Assembly: GCF_000002075.1 (NCBI RefSeq)
Contig: NW_004797508.1
Location: 25,681-89,680, forward strand
DNA: 64,000 bases
Reading direction: 5' to 3'
Source: Aplysia californica
Lineage: Eukaryota; Mollusca; Gastropoda; Aplysiida; Aplysiidae
The position numbers and the translations under genes were made by a program. The notes below the pieces were generated by a model that was given only the letters and a program-made list of their open reading frames with translations, was not told the DNA's origin and searched no databases. Below are positions 25,101-39,000 of the stretch, piece by piece (the stretch's first letter is position 1; each line of letters starts with the position of its first letter).

Positions 25101-27712
25101 GAGACAGAGAGAGAGGGAGAAAGAAAGGGGGGAGGGAAAGGATCATGATTCAAACTATGTTCTTTTTATTATTATAAAACTTTAAGGAAATGAGCTACAA
25201 TTTATTATTGTTATTATTATCTCCCTCTCCCTCCCAACCCTCCTAAGATGAACCACAATTCCAAAATTCTAAGTAAAACAACATCATCAATGACACGATG
25301 ACCAAGCAGTCTTTGCCACTCTCGCTCCCTCCCTTTCTCTTAATCCTTACCTGAAGCCGTCCATTTCTTTACGACTGTCACAGAAAGGTGTGTAGCCGTA
25401 TGGGGCACCTCCAAGGTCAAGATCATGCAGCTCTTGCAAGTCTGCTCTCACAATCTGGTACCGACAAAGAAGAAAGTTAGAAAGGGGGAAGGGGAAGAGG
25501 GGAACTGACCTGCTACAAAGGGCTGCCAAATTTCTACTTGAAGCTGGCCTCTACATGTAAAGGTTTAAAAAGTGGCATCTGTGGTCTAGCACTGAAAGCT
25601 AGAAATAAAAATTGTAAGTCGTCAACAGATGTTGCCACACATGATTTGACATTTCTTAGAATACATAATTTTTCACTGGATGCCTTTTTTCACTTGCTCT
25701 TTTTCTCTTTGATCAGTTTTCCTCCCCATTTCTTTTCACTATCAGTGTCATACGAAAAATCCTCACCTGATCTGCATCAACAAAAATGATTTTCTTCACA
25801 TCCAATGGGAACAGTACGTCAAGGAACAAAATCTTGTAGCTGAAAGTAAAAAAAGCAACAATGTAAAATACGATACTAATAACTGGCAGTGCAGAACAAT
25901 AGAAGATTACCAAAATTGTCAAAGATTTAAAGAGTCGATATTAAAACAATCATTAGTTTAGTTTCAGTAAGAGTTTTACAGCACTAACAACACAATAAGG
26001 TCATATAAGTGCCGAAGAATAGATGTTACAAGAGAATAACATACACAAAAAAGAAGGAGGGGAGATAAGGACGATAGGTGTTTGATAGGAAAGAAGGAGC
26101 AAACCACACCAGAGCACCCGCAAACCACCCACTAAAACAATCTAAAGAACTCAAAACATACAAATGCTAAATATAAAAAAAGCACATGAACAAAATAACA
26201 CTGAAAATAAAGATCAGCTAAATAAAATTAAATACACTCAGACAAGCATCTGTGGTGTTGCTGTTAGCTGCTTCAGTCATGCACAGAAAACATGAATTTG
26301 ATTCCAAAGTGGGAAGAATTTTTTAATGAGTATCTCTGTCTGTCAGCTAGAACTTTGTAGCCCTCTTAGCCTGGGATGGCCTTGACAGGGAGAGTCAACG
26401 CCTACTTCCTAAAAAGAAAAGTTGTGTCGATGAAGGTGCTATGCCTCTATAATTAAATTTTATAGACTCTTAATGTCAGTATACTCAGTTTTCACATTGT
26501 CTAAAATACTTGTTACAAATACATAAATGTACTTCATTATGTGCTTCCTCCACCCCCCATCACCTCTTACTCATCTCCTAGTGAAGACTGAAGAACCAAC
26601 ATCCCAGAGACACACTCCATGCCCCTCTCCCTAATCCATCCACTCCACAGGCTGAAAAACATTTCTAATGTTCCATCACTCTTAACCTCCACCCCCCCCC
26701 CTCCCCAACCCAGCTTTTAATAAAATAATTGCCCAGTGTGAGACTCTTTCAAGCTTATGGCAATCTTACACTAAGCAGTTAAAATATACATAAACACACA
26801 AACTTCTCACAATCCCTATCACTGAACCTCACAAACAACCGCCTTCCTGTAACACATTCAAATAGACAAACACACATACACATAAACACACACACACAAA
26901 CCCTCCCCCCCATCCCATCCCACCATACTCACCCCCAGATAATCCTCTGTTTCTCCTTCTGCTGGTTGAGCCAGCGTGGCCACTTGTACTGCACCAACTC
27001 GTACTCGAACCCGTACTCCTGAGCCATGTACGGGATGAAGTCCTGACACACAGACAAAACGCACACATTAGTGGTTAAGCTAAAATGATCATCAAGAAGG
27101 AGCACTAATAACCACATGTCTGTTAAAGATTATCTGTACTAGTGTGATGTTGTGCATTATGTGACTTTGATGAACTATTTATGCATGCTTGTAAGATTTT
27201 CGGTACCAGAGCGATATTGTGTGTTATGTGATATCGATGAATTATTGTGTGCTTGTTTGTAAGATTGTTTGAGTAAGTGGGAAACTGTGCATTATGTGAT
27301 GTTGATAAATTATAATAAGTATGCAGATATTGTGTATTATATGATGTTGATTGATTATAATAAGTTTGTATGTGTATACTGTTCTTGACATTGTAACAAA
27401 ACAAACCTCCCTACAGGAATCAAGAAAAGATTATAAATCTTTATTCAAATTTCTCTGTCAGTCAAAGAGAGGATGTCTTCATGTAAAGTAACAAGGCTGA
27501 CACTCAAAGAATTCATCTAGACCATGAGATAGAGAGGAAAAGAGTGACAATGATGCCATTGCTGCTAAAAGTCAGCGCCAACATTTAGAAAAGACATTAA
27601 AGCCAGGGAAATGATCGCCCTTAATAAATAAATTTATAAGCAAGAAGATCAATTAGAATAAAAACATTTTATATATCCCACATTAGAAATTAACAGTATA
27701 TAAATATTTAGA

Positions 27713-27784
<72 letters not shown>

Positions 27785-27860
27785 CACACACAGAGAGGAG
27801 AGGGGGGAGGGAGGGAGAGAGACAGAGAGACAGACAGAGAGAGAGAGAGAGACAGACAGA

Positions 27861-27914
<54 letters not shown>

Positions 27915-30900
27915 GAGAGGATTATTCCAACACAGTAACTAGTAGGGTAGACAGTAAACTCACCTTAAACGAGGGTGACAGGTAATTCTTCAGGAACCAA
28001 AACTTCACTTTCGACTGCGTGTTTTTGAGAACACTCAGCATCATGATCCTGGCGAGGAGAAGACACAGATTGATTGTAAAAAGACTGACTGATTGATTTA
28101 TTGTAAATGTTTTACGGCCCTGTAGACACAACTTAGATCCTTTCGAAGGCGAGGTGCTTTGACCCTGCCTGTCAGAGCTAACTCAGGCAGAGTGAAATAA
28201 TACAGCATCCTAGCAGGCAAACAGATACTCAACAAAATAACTTCCCCACATAGTAATCGAAATTCTAGTTGCACCAGCAAAAAAAACAAAAAAAAACAAC
28301 CATGACACCAAAGATGCTGGGGAAAACAATGTACTTTTCAACAATGTATCACAGTGCACTATAAGAGCACCAAAACTCTATAACAATTTTCCTCTCTTTT
28401 CTCTGTCAGTAATTTACCCAGTCAACTTAAGGAATAGAATTCTATTTCTGTCTGCATATCAATACATCTAGTAGAACACCAATAATTCTTTCCTCTGAAG
28501 TGTATTCGGAAAAACTAAGCGTCAAAAATACACTGAAAAACTTAAAGATTTCACTATTTCAAAAGCAAACATTCATATTTTTTATCTCCCCCCCCCCCCC
28601 CCCCCAAACTTTCCTCTTGCTGAAAGCAAACATAAAAAGATTAAATACATTTCTTCCTCATGACCTAATACATAAATAATATCCTTAAGCTGCTGGTTTT
28701 AAGAAATCCATACTTGTAAACACCAACATGGTTGTCCCAACATACCTGAGAAATCTTTCATACAGATGTCCTGAAGCAACGGAGAAAATATTGAGAGTGG
28801 TATCCTTCTCTTCTTCTTTGTTCCCGCTTCCCGTCAACGTGCTGCTCAAAAGAGATCAGACATCCCATTGTTATTCAACTAAGAAAAAAAAAGGTTTCAA
28901 AGCACTCACGCATGCACACACACAACACATAAACAAACATATAACAAAACTCTCTAAAAGAAAGACATACAACACACACACACATACACAGAGAAACACA
29001 CATGTACACCCACACACACACACATACATACGCGCGTGCGTTCGCACGTGCACAACACACACACACACGCACACACACACACAAACACACCTGGAGATAG
29101 AATCCCATAGACCGGCACCTTCATCACCGTCATCACTCAACAAGCTCTTGTCCATTTTGTCTGGCTTCTTCGCCACCTGAAGGACAAAACACAAACAAAT
29201 AACTGTTGGGAAACTTGGGAAACTTGGGAACCAAGACCAAGATCTATCTATCACAGTGATTCCCATCTTATTAAAATCCACTGTGTAAAGAGAGTGAGCC
29301 AAAGAGTGCAGGGAAAAGCATTAAACATTATGTGTCAAAAAAATAATAATAATAATAATTGCATTTATATAGCGCATATCCATGCTCAAGAGCTTGCTCT
29401 ATGCGCTTTACAACTATTATTACCCCAGCAGACCCTCTGAGAAGACTCAGAAACATTCTCAGCTTCCGCGGAAGCATACACGGTGGAATCAGGCACTTGT
29501 CCCATTTTGGGCATATGGACTTACAGGGAATCGTCTTACAAAGCCTATTCATTTGCCTAGCTTATGATGAATATGCTGAAAAAAATATTCATCTATCTTG
29601 AACAGAAGTTAAGATACTTGCGTTTGAAGAAGTGAGGGGAACGCCTGGTTTCACAAGTAAGATTAATGAGAAAATGGCCACCAAAGTTTGGTGATTTCCA
29701 AAGCTTGAGTGTTCTTGGGAACTGCAAATTTACATTATTTGTGCCTTTGATCAACATTTTTCAATAAAATCCACATAGAAATATGTTTTTAAATTAATAT
29801 AAAAGGTGTTGAGCCCAAAATAAAAAATGAGATAAAAATTGCCTAATGAGTGGAAAAATGTTTCTAGAGAAGGAAGAGGAAGAGGGTGGAGGAGAGGGAG
29901 AGATGGAAGAAGAGAAAAAGACCACAAAGCAGCTGAAACAAACAGTCCAGGCCACCAGTGTAAAAGACTTTTCTCACCTTGACTCGGATAATCTTGCTCT
30001 TGAAACTGTTAATCGCGACGAACACTTGTGAGGAATTCAAGGGTGAATCAGTATTTTCATGACTGTTGGGGGAAAAAAGGGTGGGGGGGGGAGGAATAAA
30101 GGAATTAGTAAACTATCAAATAAGTTGAAAACTAAGAACAAATTTTAAAATCCTTTAATGTTTTTTGTGGACTAGACTGCTTTCCAAGAAGGCTTCTACC
30201 TTTGTAGGGATTTTAATAATTTTTATAAATTAAGAAATTAAAACTATATTCTTCAACATAAAATCCGAGATAATAATCATGGCTCCAAAACAAAGAGTAA
30301 AAAGTGATAGTAATCTCTAGCCAATGACATCTCATTGTTAGATGAAATATAAAAGAAAGAAAAAAAAATCAATATATGGCAAACAAAAAAGACTCTCCAA
30401 AAACAAAAGGTATTTTATATTCAACATCATCAGCGTTATTGCCATGGATAAAATCTGGACTTCCGTCTTAAATGACAAACAGTTTTTCCTTCCTGAGATT
30501 ATTTTAGAATGCTATCAGGTCTGTTAGGGTAATAGTATAGATTGCAAAGCATCTACAAATGCGATAAATTAATTTCTAATTTAAAAAACAATTTTTTTTT
30601 GGGGGGGGGGGTTTTGGGGGGGGGGGTTATTCAGTAGGGTTTGCTTGTCAACATGACACAGATTACAATGACCAGAAACATATCACAATCTCACAAACAC
30701 AAATCAGATCATTCAGGAGACCGGCCTCTTGACCCGTGAGTTTGGGCAAACCCGAGTCAGATACTACATCCCATCAAACAGCAGAAGTACCCAATAAAAT
30801 AAATGTCCCAACTAGGTAGTTGAACATGAGTCTTCCACATTCAAGGTGAAGAGAAAAAGCATGACAAAAAAATTGCAGCTTCAGCTGGAAGGAATACAAG

Positions 30901-33900
30901 GGCACTACATAATCACTTTCGCTTTAAACCAGTGCTTGTCAACATTTTTATAGCCAGCGCACACTTTTGCTACAAGAAATGTTTGTACCACCCACCTACA
31001 TTTATTTCCAAGCCAGGCATTAAACGATAATTGTCACTACGTGTGTGATCCCCTCCGTCTGCCAAAAATTACCAAATCTCCCACTAATGGACAATATTGC
31101 TCAGATTGGAAAGCACTGCTCTTAACAACCAATAAAAGTCACCTCTCTATATTGTAGATTTCCTTTGAGCGACCGTCTCTTAGATTCAGAGTCCACAAGC
31201 CTGGGTTTGCCTTCAGCTGGAAATAACCCTGCACAAACAGACAATAGGATGGCAAAATAAAGACAAAATTGTTCACGGCCTGGTATGGTAAGAACTTTAA
31301 TGCTTCTGGCAGGATAACAAATTTGTCCTTCATTTTTTTTTTTTACAACCGAGCAAAGCAGAATATTTACCTGAATAATTTTTAGACATTTTAATTTTAT
31401 AACCGGCTGAGACAAAAATTCATTGTTTAAAAAAAATCGCACTTCATTTGAATGGTGCTGCCCAAGTTCAAACAGCTATTTTTGTTTTAGTAAGTGTTTT
31501 ACAGCACTTGCAAAACAATAAGTTCACAAAGTGCCAAAAGCGCGCTCATATGACCTTATGCAGTTGCGAGCGCCGTAAAACCCTATACTACTACTACTAC
31601 TAAAGTGCCAAAGATTAGAGGTGTTACAAGAGGATAACAAACACAAAAAAGAAGGAGAGACACACAGACAGACACACGTACACATGTCTAAACCACTGAC
31701 CAGATTAGCCATGACAATGGTGTCCACCACAGACGGCGCATTATCTGTGCCCAGCACAAACTGTAGACCTCGCGGTGGCTGCATGGTGGTCGCATCAGAG
31801 CAATGGCCTGGAGGAAGGGGGAACAGGAAAACATGATGGCTTTAACAGATGTAAAAAAGAGAGAAAAGCATGAAATTACGTCAGATGAATGCGAAAGATT
31901 GAAAAAAAAAACACCAATATGTCAGACATAAGGAAAATAAGAGAGTAAATTAGTATGCCAGGTATAAAAAAAGAGGAAATAGATAGCATATGTATAGCGC
32001 AAATTCCCGCTCAGCAGCAAGCCTTTATTCTTTACAATCTATATTATTAAAACAGCAGACCAAATTCTATTCTGAAACAAATCTAAACTTTCTGGGTAGA
32101 ATACAGGGCAACAATATCCAGATATAAGGAAAAGGAAAGGACAGCAATAGGTCAAACAAAAGGAAAACAGGAAAGCCAAAGAACACTCTGCACTGTAGCG
32201 TAAAAGTACAGATTAGGACAGGGATGGATAAACTACAGCCCACTGGACAAATGCAGCCTTTCATATAGTTTTGAGCAGCTCACGAAAGCATTCAACATAA
32301 TTTTTTTAATGGAAATTTAATGGAAATTAAAAATATTCACAAAAATTGTCCCATTTGTAAAAATACTTTCGCCAATAAAGTTTTTGTGGTGAAAGAAATT
32401 CAAAGGAAAATTTATTTGCAGAATATTTTAAACTTTCACCGATTTATTATAGTAATACAGTTTATATTTTGAATTTTATAAAAAGGCACCCAACGCACTA
32501 TGTCCAGTTGTAATAGCTATTTTTTTTGCTGTTTATAGCCCAGTCAAATTTGCCCACGATCTTAAAAGTTTGCCCACCCCATTCCTGACGACAGATAGAG
32601 GTGTTTATTGCAAGCCTCTGCTCAAAGAGGAGCCAAAGGCAGAAGTATTGCGACAGATTTGGTGTGCTAATTTTACTGCCCTCCATAAAAAAACTACGAG
32701 TCCGTCAACGATAATTTCTAACTTTTCATACAAAACAGAGAAACATCTAAAGACATACATTTTCTACAATATGAAATCTAACCAACTCTACACAACATGG
32801 ACTCAACTTCTCTCGGCTGGCCAAATCGTAAGAATGCATGTTTTCAGAATTTCAAAGGTAGTATTTCATTCTGAACTGTCCTAAGTTTTAAGTAAAGCAA
32901 TAAATTGGTGCACCAAAAAAGTGCTATAAAGACATCCTGAAAATGTCTTTGAAGGACTTCAACATTAATCCCCAGACAATGGAGAGCCTAGCTCCTGACA
33001 GACCCAGCTACAAAGCAGCAATTACAGAGGATGACAAGTCATATGAGGCTTCACAAACTGGAAATGACGAAGCCAAGAGAGAAGCCTAAAAGCTGCGCAC
33101 ATCTAAAAGAGGAAATAAAGCTTTTAAATGCTCAAAATGTGGCAAGCTCTTTTCTACCAGAAAGGGTGTCATTGGCCATAGCAGAAGCCACAAATCATCT
33201 CAATCCTTATGTCTTCTGTTTCTCTTTTAAAAAATATTCTCTTCTACAGGTGCATAGGCCATCCTCACACACGAATGATTGAACTGTCACTTCATTGTAA
33301 CTCAATAATGGGAAAAAAACAAAATTCCACAACCACTAGACAAACAACAGGAACAACAACAAATTTGACAGAAAACGATAAGTAAAAACAACGACAGAAT
33401 GAAAAAGACAAAAACGTCCCTTTTGGAAAAGCTTTCTGACATCTCTCCATCCCTCATTTTCCTCTGCTTCACCTATCTCTACTCCCCCCCAAAAAAAAAT
33501 CATTAAAAAATCAGAGATCAGGTTAAAAGTGCAATATGAATGAACCAAAATTCAGTGATTAAGTAATACCTAGAAAGTTCCATACCTTCCATTAAGATGT
33601 ACTCCAATTCAAAGTCCGCACTGACACTCTTCTCAACCTGGACAGAAGAAAAATGAATGGAAAACATTAGCAACAGTACACTGTAGATGAAAAATACCAA
33701 CACAGGGAAATAAAAAATGTAAGATAAATTAAATTTAAGCAATCTTAGATAAAGTAAACTAAAAACTTAAGCAAAGTTACAAAAAATGTTACCTCAACGA
33801 TCACATTAAACAAATTATACATTCCAGTAAAATCAGTTTCATTATGCTGTGACAAATGCAATATATTTTAAAAATTGAAGGAATAAATCACTGCTTTATT

Positions 33901-36009
33901 TGCCGTTATAAAAAATGCCACTTCCTTAATGATCTAAATCCTGTCAAAGAAAGCATAAAACAATTGCAACCAATCCTCTTCATCCATGATCATGCAAATA
34001 TCACAGAACGTATTGCATTTAGCATCCTTGTGGAGCCGTTAGATCAGTTTGTATCACGTTGGATTATGGCGCAAAGCACTTTGGTTCAAATTCGATTACC
34101 ATCATAGTTACCCGGTCATGCGACACTCACTTCTTCCAGGAGAATGTTGTCCAGGTCATATGGGGAAGTGACCGCTCCCACCATCCAGCTCTCTGGGGTG
34201 TCCATACTGAGGGTCAACAAAGACTTCTGCGGTAGGTCAAGGAACCGCGCCGACGGGCCCTTAGACAGTGAACCTTGACCGTCGAAGGTGATCTCGGGCT
34301 CCAGAACAAACCGATAAAAGCTGAACAGAGGAAAATAATGAGTTTGAGTAAATAAAATGTCAGTACTTTAATCCAAACAGCACCAACAGGCCTTTACATA
34401 GCAAGACTTGGCTGTGCAAGGTGCTCTTCAGCTCCAAGACAAACAGGTAAAAGCTGTGAGAAGGAAAGAATACTTGCGATAAGTTTGAATAAAGAGTAGC
34501 ACATCGACAAGAGATAGGTTGTTTAGTGTAGGGAAAAAGCAAGATAGATGAAAACAGCAAAGAGAAATAAAATAGAACCCACTTTTTGAAAAGAAGGAAA
34601 CAAAATATAACACTTTTATTCATTGCCTAGGGGAAATTTGAGTAAAAACAGCACATGCAGTGAATACAGAAAATAATTCAGAGGATTCTCAATGCTATTG
34701 TCACAGAAATCACAATATTACATGAATACAGATATTTAAAAAACTAGCAGTTGTGCACCCCAAACCTGAACAAAATCAGTCAGTGAAGATCTGCAGAGTA
34801 CTGACAGCGAGATTTAACAGTCAAAGAACAAATCAGACAAAAACTGGGAGATCAAGTTGAATTTTATTGCACTGACTATCCATCCCAGGTAACACAATCA
34901 ACTTCAAGCAATAACATCTTAAGTCTCTGATTGACTGACTGTAACTATTGTAAACTGTTTATGCCCTCATCAATATAACTTACATCGGTTAAGAGGCAGA
35001 CTGCTCTGACTCTGCCTGTAAAAGCCTACCTCGGTTGAGAGAGATACAGCATCCCAGCAGACCGGCAGACTCTCTTAGTAATATAACTTTCCCACATGGG
35101 AATCAAACTTGTGTCCTCTACATATATAATGGTGAAGGACCACACCCTTAAACCACAGACACCATAAATCTTTAGGTAAAACATATACTCCCAATAATTT
35201 GAAAAAACAACTAACTTTTTGAGTGGCATCTCTGACAGCTTCTCTCTAGGGTTCAGGTAGATCCTGATGTCCACATTGGCAATTTGTTGTAGAACCTGCC
35301 AGAAAACAAAGGAGAAGATAGAAGAACATCTCAAATAACTTCACCGATTAAAAGAATTCAGGCTTACAAATCAAAGAATGGAGTGCAAGGACACGACAAT
35401 GGTGAAAGCTCTTCAGACAAAATGAAGAAAACAATCAGGAATCAAGACAAATTTTAAAGATTATGATTCTCTTATTTTTGTTTTTTCTAGGAAAGTATGA
35501 TGATATTTCTCAAGATTGCTGATCAAATAGGATGTTACAACTTTTATTTTGTTTTAAATTGATTGGACATTTCATTCATGGCACTAGGAGCTTGAAAAAT
35601 AGGCAGACCTCTTTTTCCATCAGATTTTAGAGATTCACATCTCGGGTAACAATGTCATTTTTGAAAGGAGATTAATGGATCAGAATGTTTCTTTATTTTT
35701 TATGCCTGAAGACATGAGAACTTGTGATGACTGCTCTTCTGAGTTAGAGGGGTTTCCAGTTATGCCAGACCGTTGTAAATGTGACAGACAGAAAGTGGTT
35801 TTAATAATAATACTTTACTTTTACCAGAGACAATACTGCTGCAACTATAAGGATAGCAAGTCTTACCATGAGAATAGGGGTCATCTTCTGTGCCTCTCTG
35901 GACACTGGGTCCAAAATGGCCTCCACTGTGAATGCTGGGATGCTGCTGTCTGCAGGAATCTTCACCACACTGGGTTATATAGGATAACATAGTTTTAACA
36001 ATAATAATA

Positions 36010-36049
<40 letters not shown>

Positions 36050-39000
36050 TGTTGTTGTTGTAATGATAATAATAATAGTATTATCATTATTATTGTGTTG
36101 TTATTATTTTATTTATAAAAGTCCACCGGCAAGGGAGCTCGTTGCCAATGCCTGTACTGTTCATTTCTTGCAAGATCATGGTGAGAATAGTGAATATTGG
36201 CGAGTTATGACTACTTCTAAGAGGCATGTTTTATAGCTCTTGATGGCTCCACTTATCTCCCTGTCTCGTAATGATCAATTTCAAAGTATTGCTGTATTTA
36301 CCAATTCTTTTATTGAATATATCATTGGTGTTGCAAGCATTAAGTCTGTTTGAGTGACAAAAAAACCTAGTTTTTTGTGTTGTTCCTATCAGGAATCACG
36401 AAAAGCAAGGAAGCTGTAAGTCTTGACCCTAGCTTTAAACTGCATTTTGGTGAAGTTGAAAGATGCATCTTTGATGGAGCTTTGGGAGGGTGTAAAAATA
36501 CCCCAAAAATCTTTGATATTTGGGACTTGTGTGGATTGCCTGCGACAGTGACGAATTGCTCTTAATTTTAGGACGGGATTAGAGAAAACGAGAGAAAACC
36601 CACAATCCGTGGAAATCACATGGCATTCGAATGCGTCTGCAAAACTTCGAATATCTGTGAAAGACGAATAAAATCGGGGATTTTGAAAAGTAGAGTCGAA
36701 TGGGCGCGGCTCTGTTCAGATTCTAAGCAGGGAAAACGATACACACAAACTATGTGGTTAAACTTTAAACAGCAGACTGTACGTCGGCGGGGCTGCTGTG
36801 GACGTGTTTAATCATCTTCACATTCAGCCCAGATATTCAGCAGGATAAGTTTTTGTGGATGTCGATCAGGACGTAGAGGTGGCTTGACCAGCGGTCAGTC
36901 TACCATGAGGCAAAGGTGCCGTCACTATCTAGGGGAACCAGGTAAGAGGGTAGGGTGTATCTTGTGCCAGCTCGTGAAATGTTAGATAAGAAACAGTACA
37001 AACTGCTGCGATTAGCCGAGTGTATTTGTTTTGAACAAGAAAGCGTTCCGGTCAAATGAAGTTCAGTCTACACTAAGAGTATTGTAGGCCTGTAGACAAT
37101 ACTTTGTTTAGGTAAGAATTTTCCGGCACTTGCAACACAATACGGTCATATTATAAATGACGAAGATTAGAGGTTTTACAAGAAAGTACCAAACAAACAA
37201 ACAAAAAAACAAACAAACAAACAAATTAACAAAAATAAATGGGAGGAGAGATAAGGGTGAAAAATGTTTGATAAAAAAGTAGGAACTAACCACACCAGAC
37301 ACCATCAACCAGCCCCAAGCGAGGTGGAGGGTGGTGGAGGATACTTCTTTGACACGTTTTCTTAACCATAATTAGCTTAGTGCAAAGAAGTTTTTCATCC
37401 ATTCTTACGTAATTATTGTGAAGTAAAGTATCAATAGCACCAGCCTGCTTTATTGATCTCGAATTAATCGTTAGACTTAAACAAAAAGACGTGTATCTGA
37501 AAGTTATGGATTTTCTTGAAATAATCATTGTTTAGCTTGCTCTCCGTTGGACGAAATAATACCCGATCTGGAACTGCTTTGTTTTTTCGCCCCTGAAAGT
37601 GCCAGACCTACCCGTCAATTTGAATGTCAGTTTGAAGCAATTCACGCTGTGAGTTTTGATGATGTGCATTGTTTATTTTGAATCAATAGAAGTACATGTC
37701 AGAAATACTCCTGCAGAAAAGATATTCTCAAAATAAAACAGGAGAAGGCGTAGGATCAAACTACTTAATGATTGTGGAGCCCTTCTTGTGATCTTTGTAA
37801 GTTTGAATACTGGCAGAACTCGCTCTTATAATCCAGAAACAGTCTCATTCTTAGATTCTATAGAAATACTTTTATCACTATAAAAGATAACATGTTCGGC
37901 TTAATGACGGTGGACCCCTTCTTGTGCTATTTGTAAGCTTGAACACTGTTAAAACTCGCTCTCAGTTCGCTCGACAGAATTGATTGGTTGTCTATTTTAA
38001 ACCAGAAAGAGTCTCATTCTTTGAGTCTCTAGAAACACTTCTGTCACGATAACTGGTATAATACTGCCAAACGATCGTGGACCCCTTTTAGTGCTCTTTG
38101 TAAGCTTGGGGATTCGTTAAAGTATCCTCAGAATTGATTAGATATATATTTTTAACCAGAAAGAGCCTCATTCTTAGATAGAAACACGTCTGTCACCATA
38201 AATGGTATCATACTGCCAAACGATTCATGAGAAGCTCTACTTGTGGGTTTGGTTTTTCTTGTTTTTCAGGGGGGGGGGGGGTTGGTAAGCTTGAATACTG
38301 TTAGAACTCGCTCTTGCTATCCTCAAAATTGATTGGTTGTCTGTTTTAGACTAGAAAGAGTCTCATTCTTAGATTCTATTGCAACACTTTTGTTACAAAA
38401 GGGTTATCATACGGCTAAAAGGTTATGGACATCTTCATGTGCTTTGTGTAAGTTTGAATACTTTTAAAATGTTAAAACTCGTTCTAACTTCCATCAAAAT
38501 TAATTGGTTGTCTGTTTTAGACCAGAATTAAAGCGCCTCATTCTTAGGTAGAAACACTTCTGTCTCTGTAAATGGTATCATATACTGCTAAATGATTACA
38601 AGTCCCTTCGTGTGCTTTTTGTAAACTTATTGCAAGTTCGAATACTGTCAGAACTTTCTCTAAGTACCCTCAGAATTAATTAGCCCGTACATGTTTTGAA
38701 CCAGAAAGAGCCTCATTCTTAAATAGAAACACTTTTGTCATTATAAAGGGTATCATGTAACTGCTAAACGATTATGGACCCCTGCTTGTGCTCTTTGTAA
38801 GTTTGAATATATTTAAAATGTTAAAACTCGCTATAAGTTCCTTCAGAATTGATTAGTTATCTATTACATGATATTTGGCAACTTAGAAACACATGTGTCA
38901 CTTTTCCCAAAAAACTACGACAGCTACAGAGTTGAAAGTCGGCTAGTACCTGCTATAAGATAGAGAGGTCCCCATGACGGAGCCCGATTTTTATTATTTA

